A stretch of 64,000 nt of DNA from Microbacterium sp. MM2322 (GCF_964186585.1 NZ_OZ075067.1:930001-994000), one strand, 5' to 3'. Counted from the first letter of the stretch, positions 25,823-36,168 are shown. A program made the numbers and translations. Notes: a model not told the origin generated them from the sequence alone.

Positions 25823-25858
25823 ACGAAGAGCGGATGCCGACGGGCATCCGCTCTTCGT
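25823..25858. terminator. Bidirectional terminator between gpmA and phoU
   Basis: 16-bp perfect stem (25823-25838 with 25843-25858) around a GACG loop, placed between convergent genes. No long T-run. The stem consists largely of a GGATGCC/GGCATCC inverted pair. Confidence 0.75.
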
Positions 25859-25882
25859 CGTCCGGGCGCCCCCGAAGTCAGG

Positions 25883-26554
25883 TCAGACCTCGGCGTCGAC
25901 ACCCTCGGTGTCGGCGGACCAGGTGCCGGTCGCCAGGTACGAGACCTTCTTCGCGACCGAGAGGGCGTGGTCGCCGAAACGCTCGTGGTAGCGCGAAGCG
26001 AGCGTGGCGTCGACCGTGGCGGATGCCTCGCCCTGCCAGTTGTCGCTGAGGACCTTCTCGAACACGGCGAGGTGCAGCGCGTCGAGTTCGTCGTCGAGTT
26101 CGTGCAGACGGCTCACGAGCGAGAGGTCCTCGGTACGGAGCAGGTCGGCGAGCGTGCGCGCGACCTCGGTGTCGATTTCGCCCATCTTGGTGAACGTGTT
26201 CTTCAGGCCCTTGGGAACGGCACGTTCCGGGAATCGCATACGGGTCAGCTGAGCGATGTGCTCGGCGATGTCGCCCATGCGCTCGAGCGACGCACTGACG
26301 CGCAGCGCGGCGACGACGATGCGCAGGTCGCGGGCGACCGGCTGCTGGCGGGCGAGGATCTCGATGGCGAGCTCATCGAGCTCGATGGCCTTCTCATCGA
26401 TGACCTTGTCGTTGTCGATGACATCCTCGGCGAGGGCGACATCGCTCGTCGCGAACGCGCGGGTGGCCCGCTCGATCGCGACGGTGACGAGGTCGGAGAT
26501 CTCGACGAGACGGGTCTGCACGTCCTCGAGGGACTGGTGGAAAACTTCGCGCAT
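25883..26554 (-). CDS. phoU: Phosphate signalling regulator PhoU
   Basis: 223 residues forming two three-helix bundles. N-terminal bundle starts REVFHQSLEDVQTRLVEISD; the metal-site motif EKAIELDELAIEILARQQPVARDLR (about residues 53-77) and the repeat-2 equivalent RYHERFGDHALSVAKKV are both there. PhoU restrains Pst uptake and the SenX3-RegX3 response when phosphate is plentiful. Divergent from senX3 across a PHO-like repeat array. Confidence 0.95.
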   Translation of the reverse strand: MREVFHQSLEDVQTRLVEISDLVTVAIERATRAFATSDVALAEDVIDNDKVIDEKAIELDELAIEILARQQPVARDLRIVVAALRVSASLERMGDIAEHIAQLTRMRFPERAVPKGLKNTFTKMGEIDTEVARTLADLLRTEDLSLVSRLHELDDELDALHLAVFEKVLSDNWQGEASATVDATLASRYHERFGDHALSVAKKVSYLATGTWSADTEGVDAEV

Positions 26555-26630
26555 GGAGCACCTTCTCTTCGTGCGGGCGGGTGAGGGGCGCGAACTGTCG
26601 CGCAGAGCCTCGGCGATCCTCCCGCGCTCA

Positions 26631-26663
26631 GGTTAACGGTCGGTGCCGACACGGTGAACAGTC
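26631..26663. promoter_or_regulatory. PHO-box-like 11-bp repeat array between phoU and senX3
   Basis: Three units start exactly 11 bp apart: GGTTAACGGTC (26631), GGTGCCGACAC (26642) and GGTGAACAGTC (26653). The first and third match the GGTGAAC core at 6/7 and 7/7. Same heptamer and phase as the pstS box. Position would allow RegX3 to regulate its own operon and phoU. Confidence 0.6.
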
Positions 26664-26730
26664 GGCGGTCCTCGGCGCACCGGCCGATATCCGTCCGATT
26701 GCGGGGGTGCGACCACCTTACGCTGGGGGC

Positions 26731-27921
26731 ATGGATTCGACGCAGCTCGAGCTGCTGGCGCTCGTCGTGGGGCTCCTCGTCGGCGCAGGTGCCGTCGGAC
26801 TCGTGGTCTACGCCGTGCAGGCGCGGGAGCGCACCCGACTGGTGACGTCGACGGACCTTCCCGAGGGCACCGCATCCGTCCTTCAGGGAATGGACGACGC
26901 CGCCGTCGTGGTCGACCCGTCGATGCTCATCCTCGCCGCCTCGGCGACGGCGGAGGTCTTCTCGCTCACGGTCAACGACAGCCTCGACTCCGACCGCCTG
27001 CGCCTCCTCGTGCGCAACGCCCGGCAGACCGGCGTGCCGGCGACCGAGAGCATGACCCTGAAGCGGGGCGTGGAACCGCGCGTGGTCGCCGCCCGGGCGA
27101 GCGTCATCACTCCGCGGCTGACTCTCATCGTGATCCGCGACATCACCGAGCGCGAGCGCGTCGAGCAGATGCGCCGCGACTTCGTCTCGAATACGTCCCA
27201 CGAGCTGAAGACCCCGGTCGGAGCCGTCACCCTCCTCGCCGAGGCCATCGAGTCCGCCGCCGACGACCCCGATCAGGTACGCCACTTCGTGCGCCGGCTG
27301 AGCGCCGAGGCGGCGCGCCTCGGACAGCTCACCTCACGCATCATGAACCTCTCGCGCCTGCAGTCCGCGGATGAGATCGCCGAGATGCGTGACGTGTCCG
27401 TCGACGAGGTCATCCGATCCGCCATCGACTCGCAGGCCATCGCCGCGGAGTCCGCGGAAATCACGGTCGCCCGCGGCGGCGAGAAGGGGCTCTTCGTCCG
27501 GGGGGACCCGCAGATCCTCACCGAAGCCGTGAGCAACCTTCTGGCGAACGCAATCGCGTACTCGCCCGCCGGAGCGCAGGTGGGCGTGGGCGTCCGCGAG
27601 GCGGGCGGTGCGGTGGAGATCGCCGTGGCCGATCACGGGATCGGAATCCCCGAGGACGATCAGCAGCGGGTCTTCGAGCGGTTCTACCGCGCCGATCAGG
27701 CACGCTCCCGCCGCACCGGGGGCACCGGGCTCGGGCTCGCCATCGTGAAGCACGCCGTGCAGCGCCACGGTGGCTCCGTCGAACTGTGGTCGCGTCCCGG
27801 CAGAGGATCGACGTTCACCATCCGATTGCCCCTCGTCGCCTCCGACCTCGCTGTTCCCCGCAAGCAGAAGAAACCCAAGAAGACCGGCGCGAAGGCGCCC
27901 TCCAGAAGGAACACACCATGA
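26731..27921 (+). CDS. senX3: Sensor histidine kinase SenX3 (PhoR-type)
   Basis: 396 residues. One N-terminal membrane helix (LLALVVGLLVGAGAVGLVVYAV), a PAS-like segment (about 45-145), dimerisation/phosphoacceptor helix RRDFVSNTSHELKTPVGAVTLL with the phospho-His at about residue 161, then HATPase_c with N-box NLLANAIAYSP, G1 DHGIGIP, F-box FERFYRAD and G2 GGTGLGLAIVK. Lysine-rich tail. ATG 26731 after GGGGG. Partner of RegX3; the stop overlaps its start. Confidence 0.95.
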   Translation: MDSTQLELLALVVGLLVGAGAVGLVVYAVQARERTRLVTSTDLPEGTASVLQGMDDAAVVVDPSMLILAASATAEVFSLTVNDSLDSDRLRLLVRNARQTGVPATESMTLKRGVEPRVVAARASVITPRLTLIVIRDITERERVEQMRRDFVSNTSHELKTPVGAVTLLAEAIESAADDPDQVRHFVRRLSAEAARLGQLTSRIMNLSRLQSADEIAEMRDVSVDEVIRSAIDSQAIAAESAEITVARGGEKGLFVRGDPQILTEAVSNLLANAIAYSPAGAQVGVGVREAGGAVEIAVADHGIGIPEDDQQRVFERFYRADQARSRRTGGTGLGLAIVKHAVQRHGGSVELWSRPGRGSTFTIRLPLVASDLAVPRKQKKPKKTGAKAPSRRNTP

Positions 27922-28601
27922 CTCGAGTCCTGATCGTCGAAGACGAACCCGACCTCGCCGACCCGTTGGCCTACCTCCTTCGCCGGGAGGGGTTCGAGGT
28001 GGAGATCGCCGAAGACGGCGGCCTCGCCCTCGACGCATTCACCTCGCGGGGCGCTGACATCGTCCTCCTCGATCTCATGTTGCCCGGGATGCCGGGAACC
28101 GAGGTGTGCCGCGTGATCCGGTCGACGTCGAAGGTCCCGATCATCATGCTCACCGCGAAGGACAGCGAAGTCGACATCGTGGTCGGGCTCGAACTCGGCG
28201 CAGACGACTACATCACCAAGCCGTACTCGTCTCGAGAGCTGCTGGCTCGCATGCGGGCGGTCCTCCGACGCAGCGAGAGCGATGAGCTCGGCGTCGACGA
28301 GCGCGTCATCGAAGGGGGGCGCGTGACCCTCGACATCGACCGTCACACCGTCTCCGTGGACGGCAAGGAGATCTCCATGCCGCTCAAGGAGTTCGAGCTC
28401 CTCGAATTGCTCATGCGCAACGCCGGTCGAGTCCTCACGCGCGGTCAGCTCATCGACCGGGTGTGGGGGAGCGACTACTTCGGTGACACGAAGACGCTCG
28501 ACGTCCACATCAAGCGCATCCGCTCCCGAATCGAGAAGAGCCCGAGCGATCCGGTCATGCTGCTCACCGTGCGAGGCCTCGGCTACCGTTTCGAGGCCTG
28601 A
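27918..28601 (+). CDS. regX3: Response regulator RegX3 (PhoP/PhoB-type)
   Basis: 227-residue OmpR-family regulator. Receiver acidic pair in VLIVEDEPDLA, phosphoacceptor Asp in DIVLLDLMLPG (about residue 52), Thr in IIMLTAKDSE, Lys in DYITKPYS. The winged helix (about 130-225) includes LKEFELLELLMRNAGRVLTR and GYRFEA. It is the expected activator of pst, phoU-linked and Pit promoters under low phosphate through direct-repeat PHO boxes. Confidence 0.95.
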   Translation: MTRVLIVEDEPDLADPLAYLLRREGFEVEIAEDGGLALDAFTSRGADIVLLDLMLPGMPGTEVCRVIRSTSKVPIIMLTAKDSEVDIVVGLELGADDYITKPYSSRELLARMRAVLRRSESDELGVDERVIEGGRVTLDIDRHTVSVDGKEISMPLKEFELLELLMRNAGRVLTRGQLIDRVWGSDYFGDTKTLDVHIKRIRSRIEKSPSDPVMLLTVRGLGYRFEA

Positions 28602-28612
28602 CCGCCGAAGAT

Positions 28613-28649
28613 GACAAAGGCCCCCACCTCGCGGGTGGGGGCCTTTGTC
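28613..28649. terminator. Bidirectional terminator after regX3
   Basis: 16-bp perfect stem: 28613-28628 (GACAAAGGCCCCCACC) with 28634-28649, 5-nt loop. A/T-rich foot on both sides makes it usable in both directions, for regX3 and the convergent lipoprotein gene. Confidence 0.9.
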
Positions 28650-28667
28650 GTGAGTCCGGGTGCGACG

Positions 28668-29153
28668 TCAGCCGACCGGCGTCGCCGTGGCAGCCGGGGT
28701 CGGGACGAACTGCGTGTAGTAGGGGAGAGTCCCGTCGAGGATCGGGACGTCGACACGGACGCCCTCGCCCTCGCCGGACTGGAACGAGACCGCCACGGTT
28801 GCGCCGGGCTTGCCCACGTTGTCGAAGAGCATCGGCGCGGAGTCGACACCGAGGGAAACCGTGGTGTTGGCGGACACCTGGAGGGTCTGCGGCTGCCCGT
28901 CGACCGACACGTTGAGCGACAGGTCGTCATCCGTGCTGTTCACGACCGCGGCGACGAGGTTGCCGAGGGTGCCGTCTTCGTTGGCGATGATGAGGGCGTT
29001 GCGCACCTTCAGGGGGCCGGAGTCCGGGACGTTGATGCCGTCCGACGCCGAGTACTGGATCGTGGTCGCCTGCGGGGCCAGCATGTTGCAGCCGGTGGTG
29101 CCCAGAACGACAGCGGCGCCCAGGGCCAGGGACGCGATGAGACGCGATTTCAC
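28668..29153 (-). CDS. Putative lipoprotein of unknown function (161 aa)
   Basis: GTG 29153 behind GGAGGA. Signal peptide with lipobox GTTGC, lipidated Cys22. The mature part is beta-rich (VRNALIIANEDGTLGNLVAAVVNSTDDDLSLNVSV, TVSLGVDSAPMLF) and ends VPTPAATATPVG. It resembles the small copper-chaperone-like/DNA-modification-free lipoproteins common in this family only in general shape; I cannot name a family. Convergent with regX3. Confidence 0.72.
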   Translation of the reverse strand: MKSRLIASLALGAAVVLGTTGCNMLAPQATTIQYSASDGINVPDSGPLKVRNALIIANEDGTLGNLVAAVVNSTDDDLSLNVSVDGQPQTLQVSANTTVSLGVDSAPMLFDNVGKPGATVAVSFQSGEGEGVRVDVPILDGTLPYYTQFVPTPAATATPVG

Positions 29154-29288
29154 GGATCCTCCAGATGACACGAACGGCGACCCTCTCATCCTATGGGGTC
29201 ACGGCGTCCGGGTCGGGGCGGGGAGGGTGGCGAACTCTAGCGTATGTCCCCTGTGGTATTCTGGAGGTTGCCGAAAGGACACAACTGC

Positions 29289-29771
29289 ATGCTTTTTGAG
29301 GTTGGCGAAACCGTCGTTTACCCGCACCATGGCGCTGCGACCATCATCGAGGTCAAGGATCGCGTCATCAAGGGCGAGACGAAGAAATACCTGAAGCTCA
29401 ACGTCACCCAGGGAGACCTCATCATCGAGGTTCCTGCTGACAACGTCGACCTTGTCGGCGTCCGAGACGTGATCGGCAAGGACGGGCTCGAGAAGGTCTT
29501 CGACGTCCTGCGGGCTCCCTTCACCGAGGAACCGACCAACTGGTCGCGCCGCTACAAGGCGAACCTCGAGAAGCTCGCTTCGGGTGATGTGATCAAGGTC
29601 AGCGAGGTCGTTCGAGACCTGTGGCGTCGCGATCAGGACCGCGGCCTGTCCGCGGGGGAGAAGCGAATGCTCGCGAAGGCGCGGCAGATCCTCATCTCCG
29701 AGATCGCCCTGGCCCTCAAGGCCGACGAGGAGAAGGCTTCGACCGTCCTCGACGAGGTCCTCGCCTCCTGA
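29289..29771 (+). CDS. carD: RNA polymerase-binding transcription factor CarD
   Basis: 160 residues. N-terminal RNAP-interacting domain ([26 protein letters not shown]...LIIEVPADN, about residues 3-53) and C-terminal helical DNA-binding domain including [12 protein letters not shown] with the conserved Trp that wedges the upstream edge of the -10. CarD stabilises open complexes at rRNA and many other promoters. ATG 29289 lies behind GAAAGGA; a TATTCT -10 at 29257-29262 gives a short leader. Confidence 0.96.
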   Translation: MLFEVGETVVYPHHGAATIIEVKDRVIKGETKKYLKLNVTQGDLIIEVPADNVDLVGVRDVIGKDGLEKVFDVLRAPFTEEPTNWSRRYKANLEKLASGDVIKVSEVVRDLWRRDQDRGLSAGEKRMLAKARQILISEIALALKADEEKASTVLDEVLAS

Positions 29772-29780
29772 GACGTCGAC

Positions 29781-29810
29781 AGAACGGCCGGCTCATCAGC
29801 CGGCCGTTCT
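29781..29810 (+). terminator. Terminator after carD
   Basis: 13-bp perfect stem AGAACGGCCGGCT (29781-29793) with its complement at 29798-29810, CATC loop; TCGTTGC follows. Confidence 0.88.
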
Positions 29811-29866
29811 TCGTTGCGCAGGCGCGGTAGGACGAGGATGCGCTGCGATCACGGCATGATGAGCCC

Positions 29867-31144
29867 GTGACCACCCGCGCCGCCACGACCGCCGTCGACC
29901 TTTCGCGCCGAGATCTCACCCTCGACCTCGCACGGGTCGTCTGCGTTCTCTTCGTCATCGTGGTCCACCTCGTGCAAGTGGGGATCGGACCGGGCGCCGA
30001 CGGCGCCCTCGTGGCGTCGCGCCCCGCCGAGGCGCAGCCGTGGTTCAACGCGGCCACCTGGGTCGGTCAGATCATGCCGCTCTTCTTCGTCGTCGGCGGG
30101 TTCGCCGCCGCGACCGGGTGGCGGTCCTGGACCGCGAAGGGCGGGGATGCCGCGGGCTTCGTCCGCACCCGCACGCTCCGACTCGCGCAGCCCGCCCTGC
30201 CGCTGTTCATCTTCTTCGCGGTGGTCTTGGGCGTTGCGACAGCGGCCGGACTTCCCGAGCAACTGGTGTCGGATGCCGCCGTCGGCGCCGGATCGCCGCT
30301 GTGGTTCCTCGCGGCGTACCTGCTTTGCCAGGCCGCCGTGCCGTTCCTCGCTTCGTGCCACGCTCGTCGACCCGTGCTGACGCTCGCCCTGCTCGCGATG
30401 GGTGTCGTCCTGGTCGACATCGCGCGGTTCTCGATCGGGATCCAGGAGATCGGGTTGCTCAACCTGCTCTTCGTCTGGCCTCTCGTTCAGCAGTTCGGGT
30501 TCTGGTACGCCGACGGATGGTTCGATCGGCGGCATCCGCTCGTCCTCATCGGGATCGCGGCGGCCTGCTACCTCCTGCTGTGGCCGCTCACCGCTGTCGG
30601 ACCGTATTCGCTGAGCATGCTCGGCAACCTCAACCCGCCGACAGTGCCGCTCGTTCTCCTCGGGATTGCGCAGGCCTGCCTCCTGCGGCTGCTCAAGCCG
30701 GTGCTTGCGCGGCTCATGGCGTTGCGGGTCATGCAGGGTGTCGTGTTCGTCCTCGGGTCCCGGCTCATGACGATCTACCTGTGGCACCTCCCGGTCCTCC
30801 TCGCGCTCACCGGCGTCAGCCTGCTGATCCCGGGGGCCGCACCCACGCCGGCGTCGCCCGCGTGGTGGTGGTCACGGCCGATCATGTTCGTCGTGGTGCT
30901 CGGGATGCTCCTCGCGCTGTCGCTCGTCATCGCGAAGTGGGAAGCCCTCGGAACGCTGGGGAGAACGCCGCCGGCTGCCGTCGTGGCGATCGCGTGGGTG
31001 TGCGCCTTCCTGCCGCCGTTCGCGGTCATGGAGTGGTTCCTCGACCTCCCGATCGCGGTGGTCGGCGCGATCCTCCTCGGCCTCGCGGTCCTGCTCCTCC
31101 GTCGCAGCCCCGCGGCCGACGGCTCGGTACGCTCGGTGGCATGA
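29867..31144 (+). CDS. Acyltransferase 3 family membrane protein
   Basis: 425 residues with about ten hydrophobic segments. N-terminal [19 protein letters not shown] carries the Arg and catalytic-type His of the Acyl_transf_3 family; [15 protein letters not shown] and [11 protein letters not shown] are also family-like. Such proteins O-acylate cell-wall or exported glycans; substrate unknown. GTG start; the stop overlaps the ispDF start, an odd partner. Confidence 0.82.
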   Translation: MTTRAATTAVDLSRRDLTLDLARVVCVLFVIVVHLVQVGIGPGADGALVASRPAEAQPWFNAATWVGQIMPLFFVVGGFAAATGWRSWTAKGGDAAGFVRTRTLRLAQPALPLFIFFAVVLGVATAAGLPEQLVSDAAVGAGSPLWFLAAYLLCQAAVPFLASCHARRPVLTLALLAMGVVLVDIARFSIGIQEIGLLNLLFVWPLVQQFGFWYADGWFDRRHPLVLIGIAAACYLLLWPLTAVGPYSLSMLGNLNPPTVPLVLLGIAQACLLRLLKPVLARLMALRVMQGVVFVLGSRLMTIYLWHLPVLLALTGVSLLIPGAAPTPASPAWWWSRPIMFVVVLGMLLALSLVIAKWEALGTLGRTPPAAVVAIAWVCAFLPPFAVMEWFLDLPIAVVGAILLGLAVLLLRRSPAADGSVRSVA

Positions 31145-32316
31145 GCATCATCGCCGTCCCGCGTGTCGCCGTCATCGTCGTCGCGGCCGGATCGGGGACA
31201 CGGCTCGGCGCTGCCGAACCCAAGGCGTTCGTAGGCATCGACGCGCGCACGATCCTCCGCCACGCGCTCCGGTCCGTGTTCGAGGCACCCGAGGCGCAGG
31301 TCGTCGTGGTCGCCCCGAGCGACCGCGTCGGAGACGCCGAGACCGAGGCCTTCGAAGCCGCCGGCAGTCGCCGCGACCTGGTCTCGGTGGTGGCGGGCGG
31401 TGCCACGCGGCAGGCCTCCGTCGCCGCGGGACTCGCCGCGGTCTGGGCGGACGTCGAGATCGTGCTGGTCCACGACGCGGCTCGCGCCCTCACGCCGCCC
31501 GAGGTCTTCGCGCGCGTGATCGATGCGGTGTCGCAGGGCTCCGACGCGGTGATCCCCGTGCTTCCGGTCGTCGATACGCTCAAGCGCGTCGACGCGGACG
31601 CCGTCGTCGAGCCCGTCGACCGCTCGGTGCTCGCTGCCGCCCAGACCCCGCAGGGGTTCCGACGAGCTGTTCTCGAAGACGCTTATCGGGATGCCGCGGC
31701 CGACCACACCGACGACGCCGCCCTTCTGCAGGCTGCGGGCACGGTCGTGCGGACCGTCCCGGGGGATGAGCGGGCGTTCAAGATCACGACATCCGCCGAT
31801 CTCGACCGGGCGCGCGCGCTCGTCGCGCCTGCTCCGGCCGCCACGGTGATCCCGCGGGTCGGGATGGGCACCGACGTCCACGCCTTCGGCGGCGACGACA
31901 CGCTGTGGCTCGCCGGTCTGGAGTGGCCGGGGCAGCCCGGCTTGAAGGGACACTCCGATGGGGATGCCGTCGCCCACGCGATCGTGGACGCGGTCCTCGC
32001 AGCCGCGGGCCTCGGCGACATCGGCACGCATTTCGGCACCGACCAGCCCGAGTACGCCGGTGCGCACGCAGATGCCTTCCTCGCGCGGACCCGCACGCTC
32101 GCCGCAGAGGCCGGCTGGGTGATCGGCAACGTCAGCGTTCAGGTGCAGGCGAACCGTCCTCGCTTCGCAGCGCGACGGGTCGAGGCTGAACGCGTCCTCT
32201 CGGAGGCGCTGGGTGCGCCGGTGTCGGTCTCGGCGACGACGACCGACGGGCTCGGCTTCACGGGCACCGGTGACGGCGTGGCGGCCTTCGCGGTCGCCGT
32301 CGTGATCCCCGCCTGA
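31141..32316 (+). CDS. ispDF: Bifunctional MEP-pathway enzyme IspDF
   Basis: 391-residue fusion for isoprenoid precursor synthesis. N-terminal IspD (to about residue 230): [18 protein letters not shown] nucleotide-binding loop, [20 protein letters not shown] and [10 protein letters not shown]-terminal IspF (about 238-391): [11 protein letters not shown] with metal ligands Asp/His, [27 protein letters not shown] and the end [23 protein letters not shown]. It makes CDP-ME and then the cyclodiphosphate; IspE is not in the window. ATG lies inside the previous stop codon. Confidence 0.96.
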   Translation: MSIIAVPRVAVIVVAAGSGTRLGAAEPKAFVGIDARTILRHALRSVFEAPEAQVVVVAPSDRVGDAETEAFEAAGSRRDLVSVVAGGATRQASVAAGLAAVWADVEIVLVHDAARALTPPEVFARVIDAVSQGSDAVIPVLPVVDTLKRVDADAVVEPVDRSVLAAAQTPQGFRRAVLEDAYRDAAADHTDDAALLQAAGTVVRTVPGDERAFKITTSADLDRARALVAPAPAATVIPRVGMGTDVHAFGGDDTLWLAGLEWPGQPGLKGHSDGDAVAHAIVDAVLAAAGLGDIGTHFGTDQPEYAGAHADAFLARTRTLAAEAGWVIGNVSVQVQANRPRFAARRVEAERVLSEALGAPVSVSATTTDGLGFTGTGDGVAAFAVAVVIPA

Positions 32317-32325
32317 CCAGCGAGC

Positions 32326-32796
32326 TCAGACGGCGCGGGTCATGAAGGTCGAGGCGGGATCGGGCGCGTAGTCGCCGAACGGCTCGCACTCGGTGAACCC
32401 CTCGCTCGCGTACAGGGTGCGCGCGGCCAGGAAACCGGCATCCGAGCCCGTCTCGAGCGACACTCGGGACAGGCCTTCCGCCCGCGCAGCGGCCAGGATG
32501 TGGCGGAGGATCGTGCGGCCCACTCCGGTGCCGAGGTGCGTCTCGGTGACCCGCATCGACTTCAGTTCGCCCTGGGTGGAGTCGAGCCGTGCGAGCGCGC
32601 CGATCCCGGCGAGTTCGCCGTGCCGCCACGCGGACCAGACGGTGATCGACGGATGCCGGAGGGCCGAGACGTCGAGCGCGTGAACGCTCTCCGCGGGGCT
32701 GAGGTCGTGCATGCCGGCGAGGTGCCGCTGCACGAGCGCGATGCTGGCTGCGCTCGTGAGGTCATCGATGCGGATGTCCAGATCGTCTGCGGTCAT
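32326..32796 (-). CDS. GNAT-family N-acetyltransferase
   Basis: 156 residues, complete GNAT fold. Acetyl-CoA loop motif A: MRVTETHLGTGVGRTILRHIL (Q/RxxGxG/A variant, about residues 80-100). LETGSDAGFLAARTLYASEGF and the end FMTRAV are typical of the YsnE/PaiA-like group. Substrate unknown. Followed closely by the EamA transporter on the same strand. Confidence 0.85.
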   Translation of the reverse strand: MTADDLDIRIDDLTSAASIALVQRHLAGMHDLSPAESVHALDVSALRHPSITVWSAWRHGELAGIGALARLDSTQGELKSMRVTETHLGTGVGRTILRHILAAARAEGLSRVSLETGSDAGFLAARTLYASEGFTECEPFGDYAPDPASTFMTRAV

Positions 32797-32797
32797 C

Positions 32798-33724
32798 TCA
32801 GGCCTCCACGGCGAAGGGGCGCGGATCGCGGGGACGTCGCGAGCCCCACGCGAGCGTGACGAGCCCGCTAGCCAGGACGCAGAGTCCGATCACGGCGAGG
32901 GGGGATAGGGTCTCGCCCAGGGCGCTGACGCCGAGAACGGTGGCGGTGAGGGGTTCGCCGAGGGTGAGAGTCGCCGCCGTCGCTGCGGTCAGGCCCTGGA
33001 GGCCCCAGGTGAAGAGCACGTAGGCCAGGGAGATCGTCGCGAGACCGAGCCAGAGCGCCATGGTGAGCCCCGCCGGCGTCGTCGCCCAGGTGAGATCCAC
33101 GAACGGGATCGCCGCCGCGCAGATCACCGCGGACCCGACGCCCATCGCCCCGACGACCGTGAACGGATCCCAGCCGCCGTCGAGCAGCCGACGCTGCGCG
33201 TTCGCGATGACGGCGAAGCACGCTCCGGCGCCGACGGCGGCGGCGAGTCCGACAGCGTCGACGCCACCGGTGCCGGAGCCGCCTCCGAATCCGAGCAGGA
33301 CGACCCCGGCCGCGGCGAGGGCGGTCGCCCCGATCCAGAGGAGGGACGGCACCCGACGCGAGACGACCCATTCCAGGATGCCGGCGAGGACCGGTGCCGA
33401 GCCGAGGGCGATCACCGTGCTCACGGCCACCCCGTTCGTCTGCGTGCCCAGGAAGAAGAGCGGCTGGTACAGGCTGATCGCGACGCCCGTCGTCGCCATC
33501 AGTGCGAGCGGCCGCCACGACAGCGCCGGGCGCGGGCGGTCCGGCGCGCGTCGGCGGTGCCGACCGGCGAGCGTGAATGCGAGCAGCGCCAGTCCGGTTC
33601 CGCCGACGACCATGCGGGCCACGCCGACCGACAACGTCGATGCCTCCGCGGGGCCGAGCGCACGAGCGGTCCCGGTCGTACCGAACAGGAGGGCGGCGGC
33701 GAGGACAGCGAACACGGGCAGCAC
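32798..33724 (-). CDS. EamA/DMT-family transporter
   Basis: 308 residues, about ten hydrophobic helices in two EamA repeats (AVLAAALLFGTTGTARAL; AVGAGACFAVIANAQRRLL). TLGEPLTATVLGVSALGE is the conserved end of the second repeat. Substrate unpredictable. GTG 33724 follows AAAGGAGAG very closely; a GTG three codons later is an alternative. Confidence 0.85.
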   Translation of the reverse strand: MLPVFAVLAAALLFGTTGTARALGPAEASTLSVGVARMVVGGTGLALLAFTLAGRHRRRAPDRPRPALSWRPLALMATTGVAISLYQPLFFLGTQTNGVAVSTVIALGSAPVLAGILEWVVSRRVPSLLWIGATALAAAGVVLLGFGGGSGTGGVDAVGLAAAVGAGACFAVIANAQRRLLDGGWDPFTVVGAMGVGSAVICAAAIPFVDLTWATTPAGLTMALWLGLATISLAYVLFTWGLQGLTAATAATLTLGEPLTATVLGVSALGETLSPLAVIGLCVLASGLVTLAWGSRRPRDPRPFAVEA

Positions 33725-33782
33725 CTCTCCTTTCTATCGTCTCCGCGCGGGCGCTGATGCCGCCCGCCGGTAGCATGGACCG

Positions 33783-35189
33783 GTGACGGTTAGGCTTTAC
33801 GACTCCCAGGCGCAGGCGCTGCGCGATTTCGCGCCCGCCGACCCGGAGAACGTCACCATGTACGTCTGCGGGCCGACCGTCCAATCCGGCCCGCACATCG
33901 GCCATGTCCGGGCCGCGCTGAGCTTCGACATCCTCCGCCGGTGGCTCGCGCATCGCTTCGGACGGGTGACGTTCGTCCGCAACGTCACCGACATCGATGA
34001 CAAGGTGCTCGCGAACGCGACGGCCGAGGAGCCGTGGTGGGCTCTGGCCTACCGCATGGAGCTCGAGTTCTCGCAGGCGTATGCCGCGGTCGGCATCCTG
34101 CCCCCGACGTACGAGCCGCGCGCGACGGCATCCATCCCGCAGATGCAAGAGCTGATCGAGCGCCTCATCGAGGCGGGGCACGCGTATGCGGCTGCCGGCG
34201 ATGTGTACTTCGACGTGCGCTCGTGGCCGTCCTATGGCGCGCTCACCCGCCAGTCCGTCGATGCGATGGAGTCTGCCGCCGACGCCGACCCGCGCGGCAA
34301 GCGCGACCCGCGCGACTTCGCCCTGTGGAAGGGGGCGAAGGAGGGTGAGCCCGCCGATGCCGTGTGGGATTCGCCGTGGGGTCCGGGTCGCCCGGGCTGG
34401 CACATCGAGTGCTCCGCCATGAGCCGGCGCTACCTCGGCCCCGAGTTTGACATTCACGGCGGCGGGATCGACCTCCGCTTCCCGCACCACGAGAACGAGC
34501 TTGCGCAGTCCACCGCGGCGGGCGACGGTTTCGCGCGGTACTGGGTGCACAACGGCCTCGTCACCGTCGGCGACCAGAAGATGTCGAAGTCGCTCGGCAA
34601 CTTCCTCCTCGCCGCCGACCTCCTGCGTCGCACCGACCCGCTCGTGGTCCGCTATGCACTCATTTCGGCCCACTACCGGTCGAACCTCGACATCGGCGAG
34701 TCGACGTTCACCGAGGCGGATGCCGCCCTCGGCCGCATCCGCTCGTTCCTGCAGCGCGCGATCCGGGCTTCGGGCGAGTCCTACGGATGGTTCGCCGGTG
34801 CCGATCTGCCAGAGGATTTCACTGCGGCGATGGACGACGACCTGGGCGTTCCGCAGGCACTTGCTGTCCTGCACGAGACAGTGCGCGCGGGCAATGCGGC
34901 TCTGGATGCAAGCGACAGCGCCGCAGCCGACACCGCGCTCCGACAGGTGAGCGCGATGACGTCGCTTGTGGACATCAACCCGCTAGACGAGAAGTGGGGT
35001 GCATCGAGGGCGAACTCGATGGCCACGGCGCTCCACCGCCTCGTCACCACCATGATCGATCAGCGCGCGGATGCCCGCGCGGACAAAGACTGGACGGCAG
35101 CCGACCGCATCCGCGACGCAATCGCGGCGGCCGGCATCGTCCTCGAAGACGGTCCCGAAGGGACCCATTGGAGTCTGAACAATGGCTAA
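33783..35189 (+). CDS. cysS: Cysteinyl-tRNA synthetase
   Basis: 468-residue class I synthetase. HIGH motif in [23 protein letters not shown], zinc ligands including the Cys of YVCGPT and [19 protein letters not shown], and KMSKS in [12 protein letters not shown] (about residues 260-270). The C-terminal anticodon region ends WSLNNG. GTG start. The stop overlaps the rlmB start, a pairing common in actinobacteria. Confidence 0.98.
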   Translation: MTVRLYDSQAQALRDFAPADPENVTMYVCGPTVQSGPHIGHVRAALSFDILRRWLAHRFGRVTFVRNVTDIDDKVLANATAEEPWWALAYRMELEFSQAYAAVGILPPTYEPRATASIPQMQELIERLIEAGHAYAAAGDVYFDVRSWPSYGALTRQSVDAMESAADADPRGKRDPRDFALWKGAKEGEPADAVWDSPWGPGRPGWHIECSAMSRRYLGPEFDIHGGGIDLRFPHHENELAQSTAAGDGFARYWVHNGLVTVGDQKMSKSLGNFLLAADLLRRTDPLVVRYALISAHYRSNLDIGESTFTEADAALGRIRSFLQRAIRASGESYGWFAGADLPEDFTAAMDDDLGVPQALAVLHETVRAGNAALDASDSAAADTALRQVSAMTSLVDINPLDEKWGASRANSMATALHRLVTTMIDQRADARADKDWTAADRIRDAIAAAGIVLEDGPEGTHWSLNNG

Positions 35190-36168
35190 GCCAGGTAACC
35201 CGTCCGCAGGCCGCGGCAAGAAGGGCCCCACGAAGGGCACCGGCGGCAAGAACAAGCGCTCGCTCGAAGGACGCGGCCCGACCCCCAAGGCCGAGGACCG
35301 CGCCTGGCACCCCGCCGGCAAGCGCAAGGCCGCCAAGGAGCGCTTCGTCGCCGCCGGTGGCAAGCCGCAGCTGCGCCAGACGACCGGCGGGCGCGCCCCG
35401 AAGGCGAAGTCCGGTGACGACACCGAGACCGTGACCGGCCGCAACAGCGTGCTCGAGGCGCTCCGCGCAAAGATCCCCGCCACGGCGTTCTACATCGCGC
35501 AGCGCGTCGAGATGGACGACCGCGTCAAGGAGATGCTCTCTCTCGCGACGAACCGGAACATCCCCGTGCTCGAGGTCACCCGCCAGGAGCTCGACCGCAT
35601 GGCGGGCTTCGACGGCGTCCACCAGGGCGTCGCGCTGAAGGTGCCGCCGTACGAGTACGCGCATCCGCAGGACCTGCTCGAGAAGGTCATCGACCGCGGC
35701 GCTCTGCCGCTGTTCGTCGCGCTCGACGGTGTCACCGACCCGCGCAACCTCGGCGCCATCATCCGCTCGACCGCTGCGTTCGGCGGTCAGGCCATCATCA
35801 TCCCGCAGCGCCGCTCGGCGGGCGTCAACTCCGCCGCCTGGAAGACGAGCGCCGGCGCGGCCGCACGCATCCCCGTCGCAATCGCACCGAACCTGACGTC
35901 GACGCTCAAGGAGTTCAAGAAGCAGGGCGTCTTCATCCTCGGCCTCGACGGCGGTGGCGACGTCTCCCTGCCCGCCCTCGAGCTCGCCGACCGCCCGGTC
36001 GTCATCGTGGTCGGGTCCGAGGGTAAGGGACTGTCGCGCCTCGTGACCGAGACGTGCGATCAGATCGTCTCGATCCCGATCAATGCAGCGACCGAATCGC
36101 TCAACGCCGGGATCGCGGCATCCGTCGCGCTCTACCAGGTCTCGACCCTCCGCGCCTCGATGGAGTGA
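35182..36168 (+). CDS. rlmB: 23S rRNA (guanosine-2'-O-)methyltransferase RlmB
   Basis: 328 residues: a basic, low-complexity N-terminal tail (about 75 residues rich in Gly, Lys and Pro), a substrate-binding domain beginning [14 protein letters not shown], then the SpoU/TrmH knot with motif 1 [21 protein letters not shown], motif 2 [13 protein letters not shown] and motif 3 [21 protein letters not shown]. Predicted to methylate G2251-equivalent of 23S rRNA. The tail is longer than in E. coli RlmB (about 243 residues). Confidence 0.94.
   Translation: MAKPGNPSAGRGKKGPTKGTGGKNKRSLEGRGPTPKAEDRAWHPAGKRKAAKERFVAAGGKPQLRQTTGGRAPKAKSGDDTETVTGRNSVLEALRAKIPATAFYIAQRVEMDDRVKEMLSLATNRNIPVLEVTRQELDRMAGFDGVHQGVALKVPPYEYAHPQDLLEKVIDRGALPLFVALDGVTDPRNLGAIIRSTAAFGGQAIIIPQRRSAGVNSAAWKTSAGAAARIPVAIAPNLTSTLKEFKKQGVFILGLDGGGDVSLPALELADRPVVIVVGSEGKGLSRLVTETCDQIVSIPINAATESLNAGIAASVALYQVSTLRASME

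Noticed and set aside
30040-32316. 758-codon frame suggesting a giant N-terminal extension of IspDF
   Set aside because: The extension is out of frame with the acyltransferase gene; IspD begins normally at ATG 31141.
32868-34874. 668-codon minus-strand frame across cysS and the EamA gene
   Set aside because: Antisense to a full-length cysS with HIGH and KMSKS motifs; Arg-rich composition.
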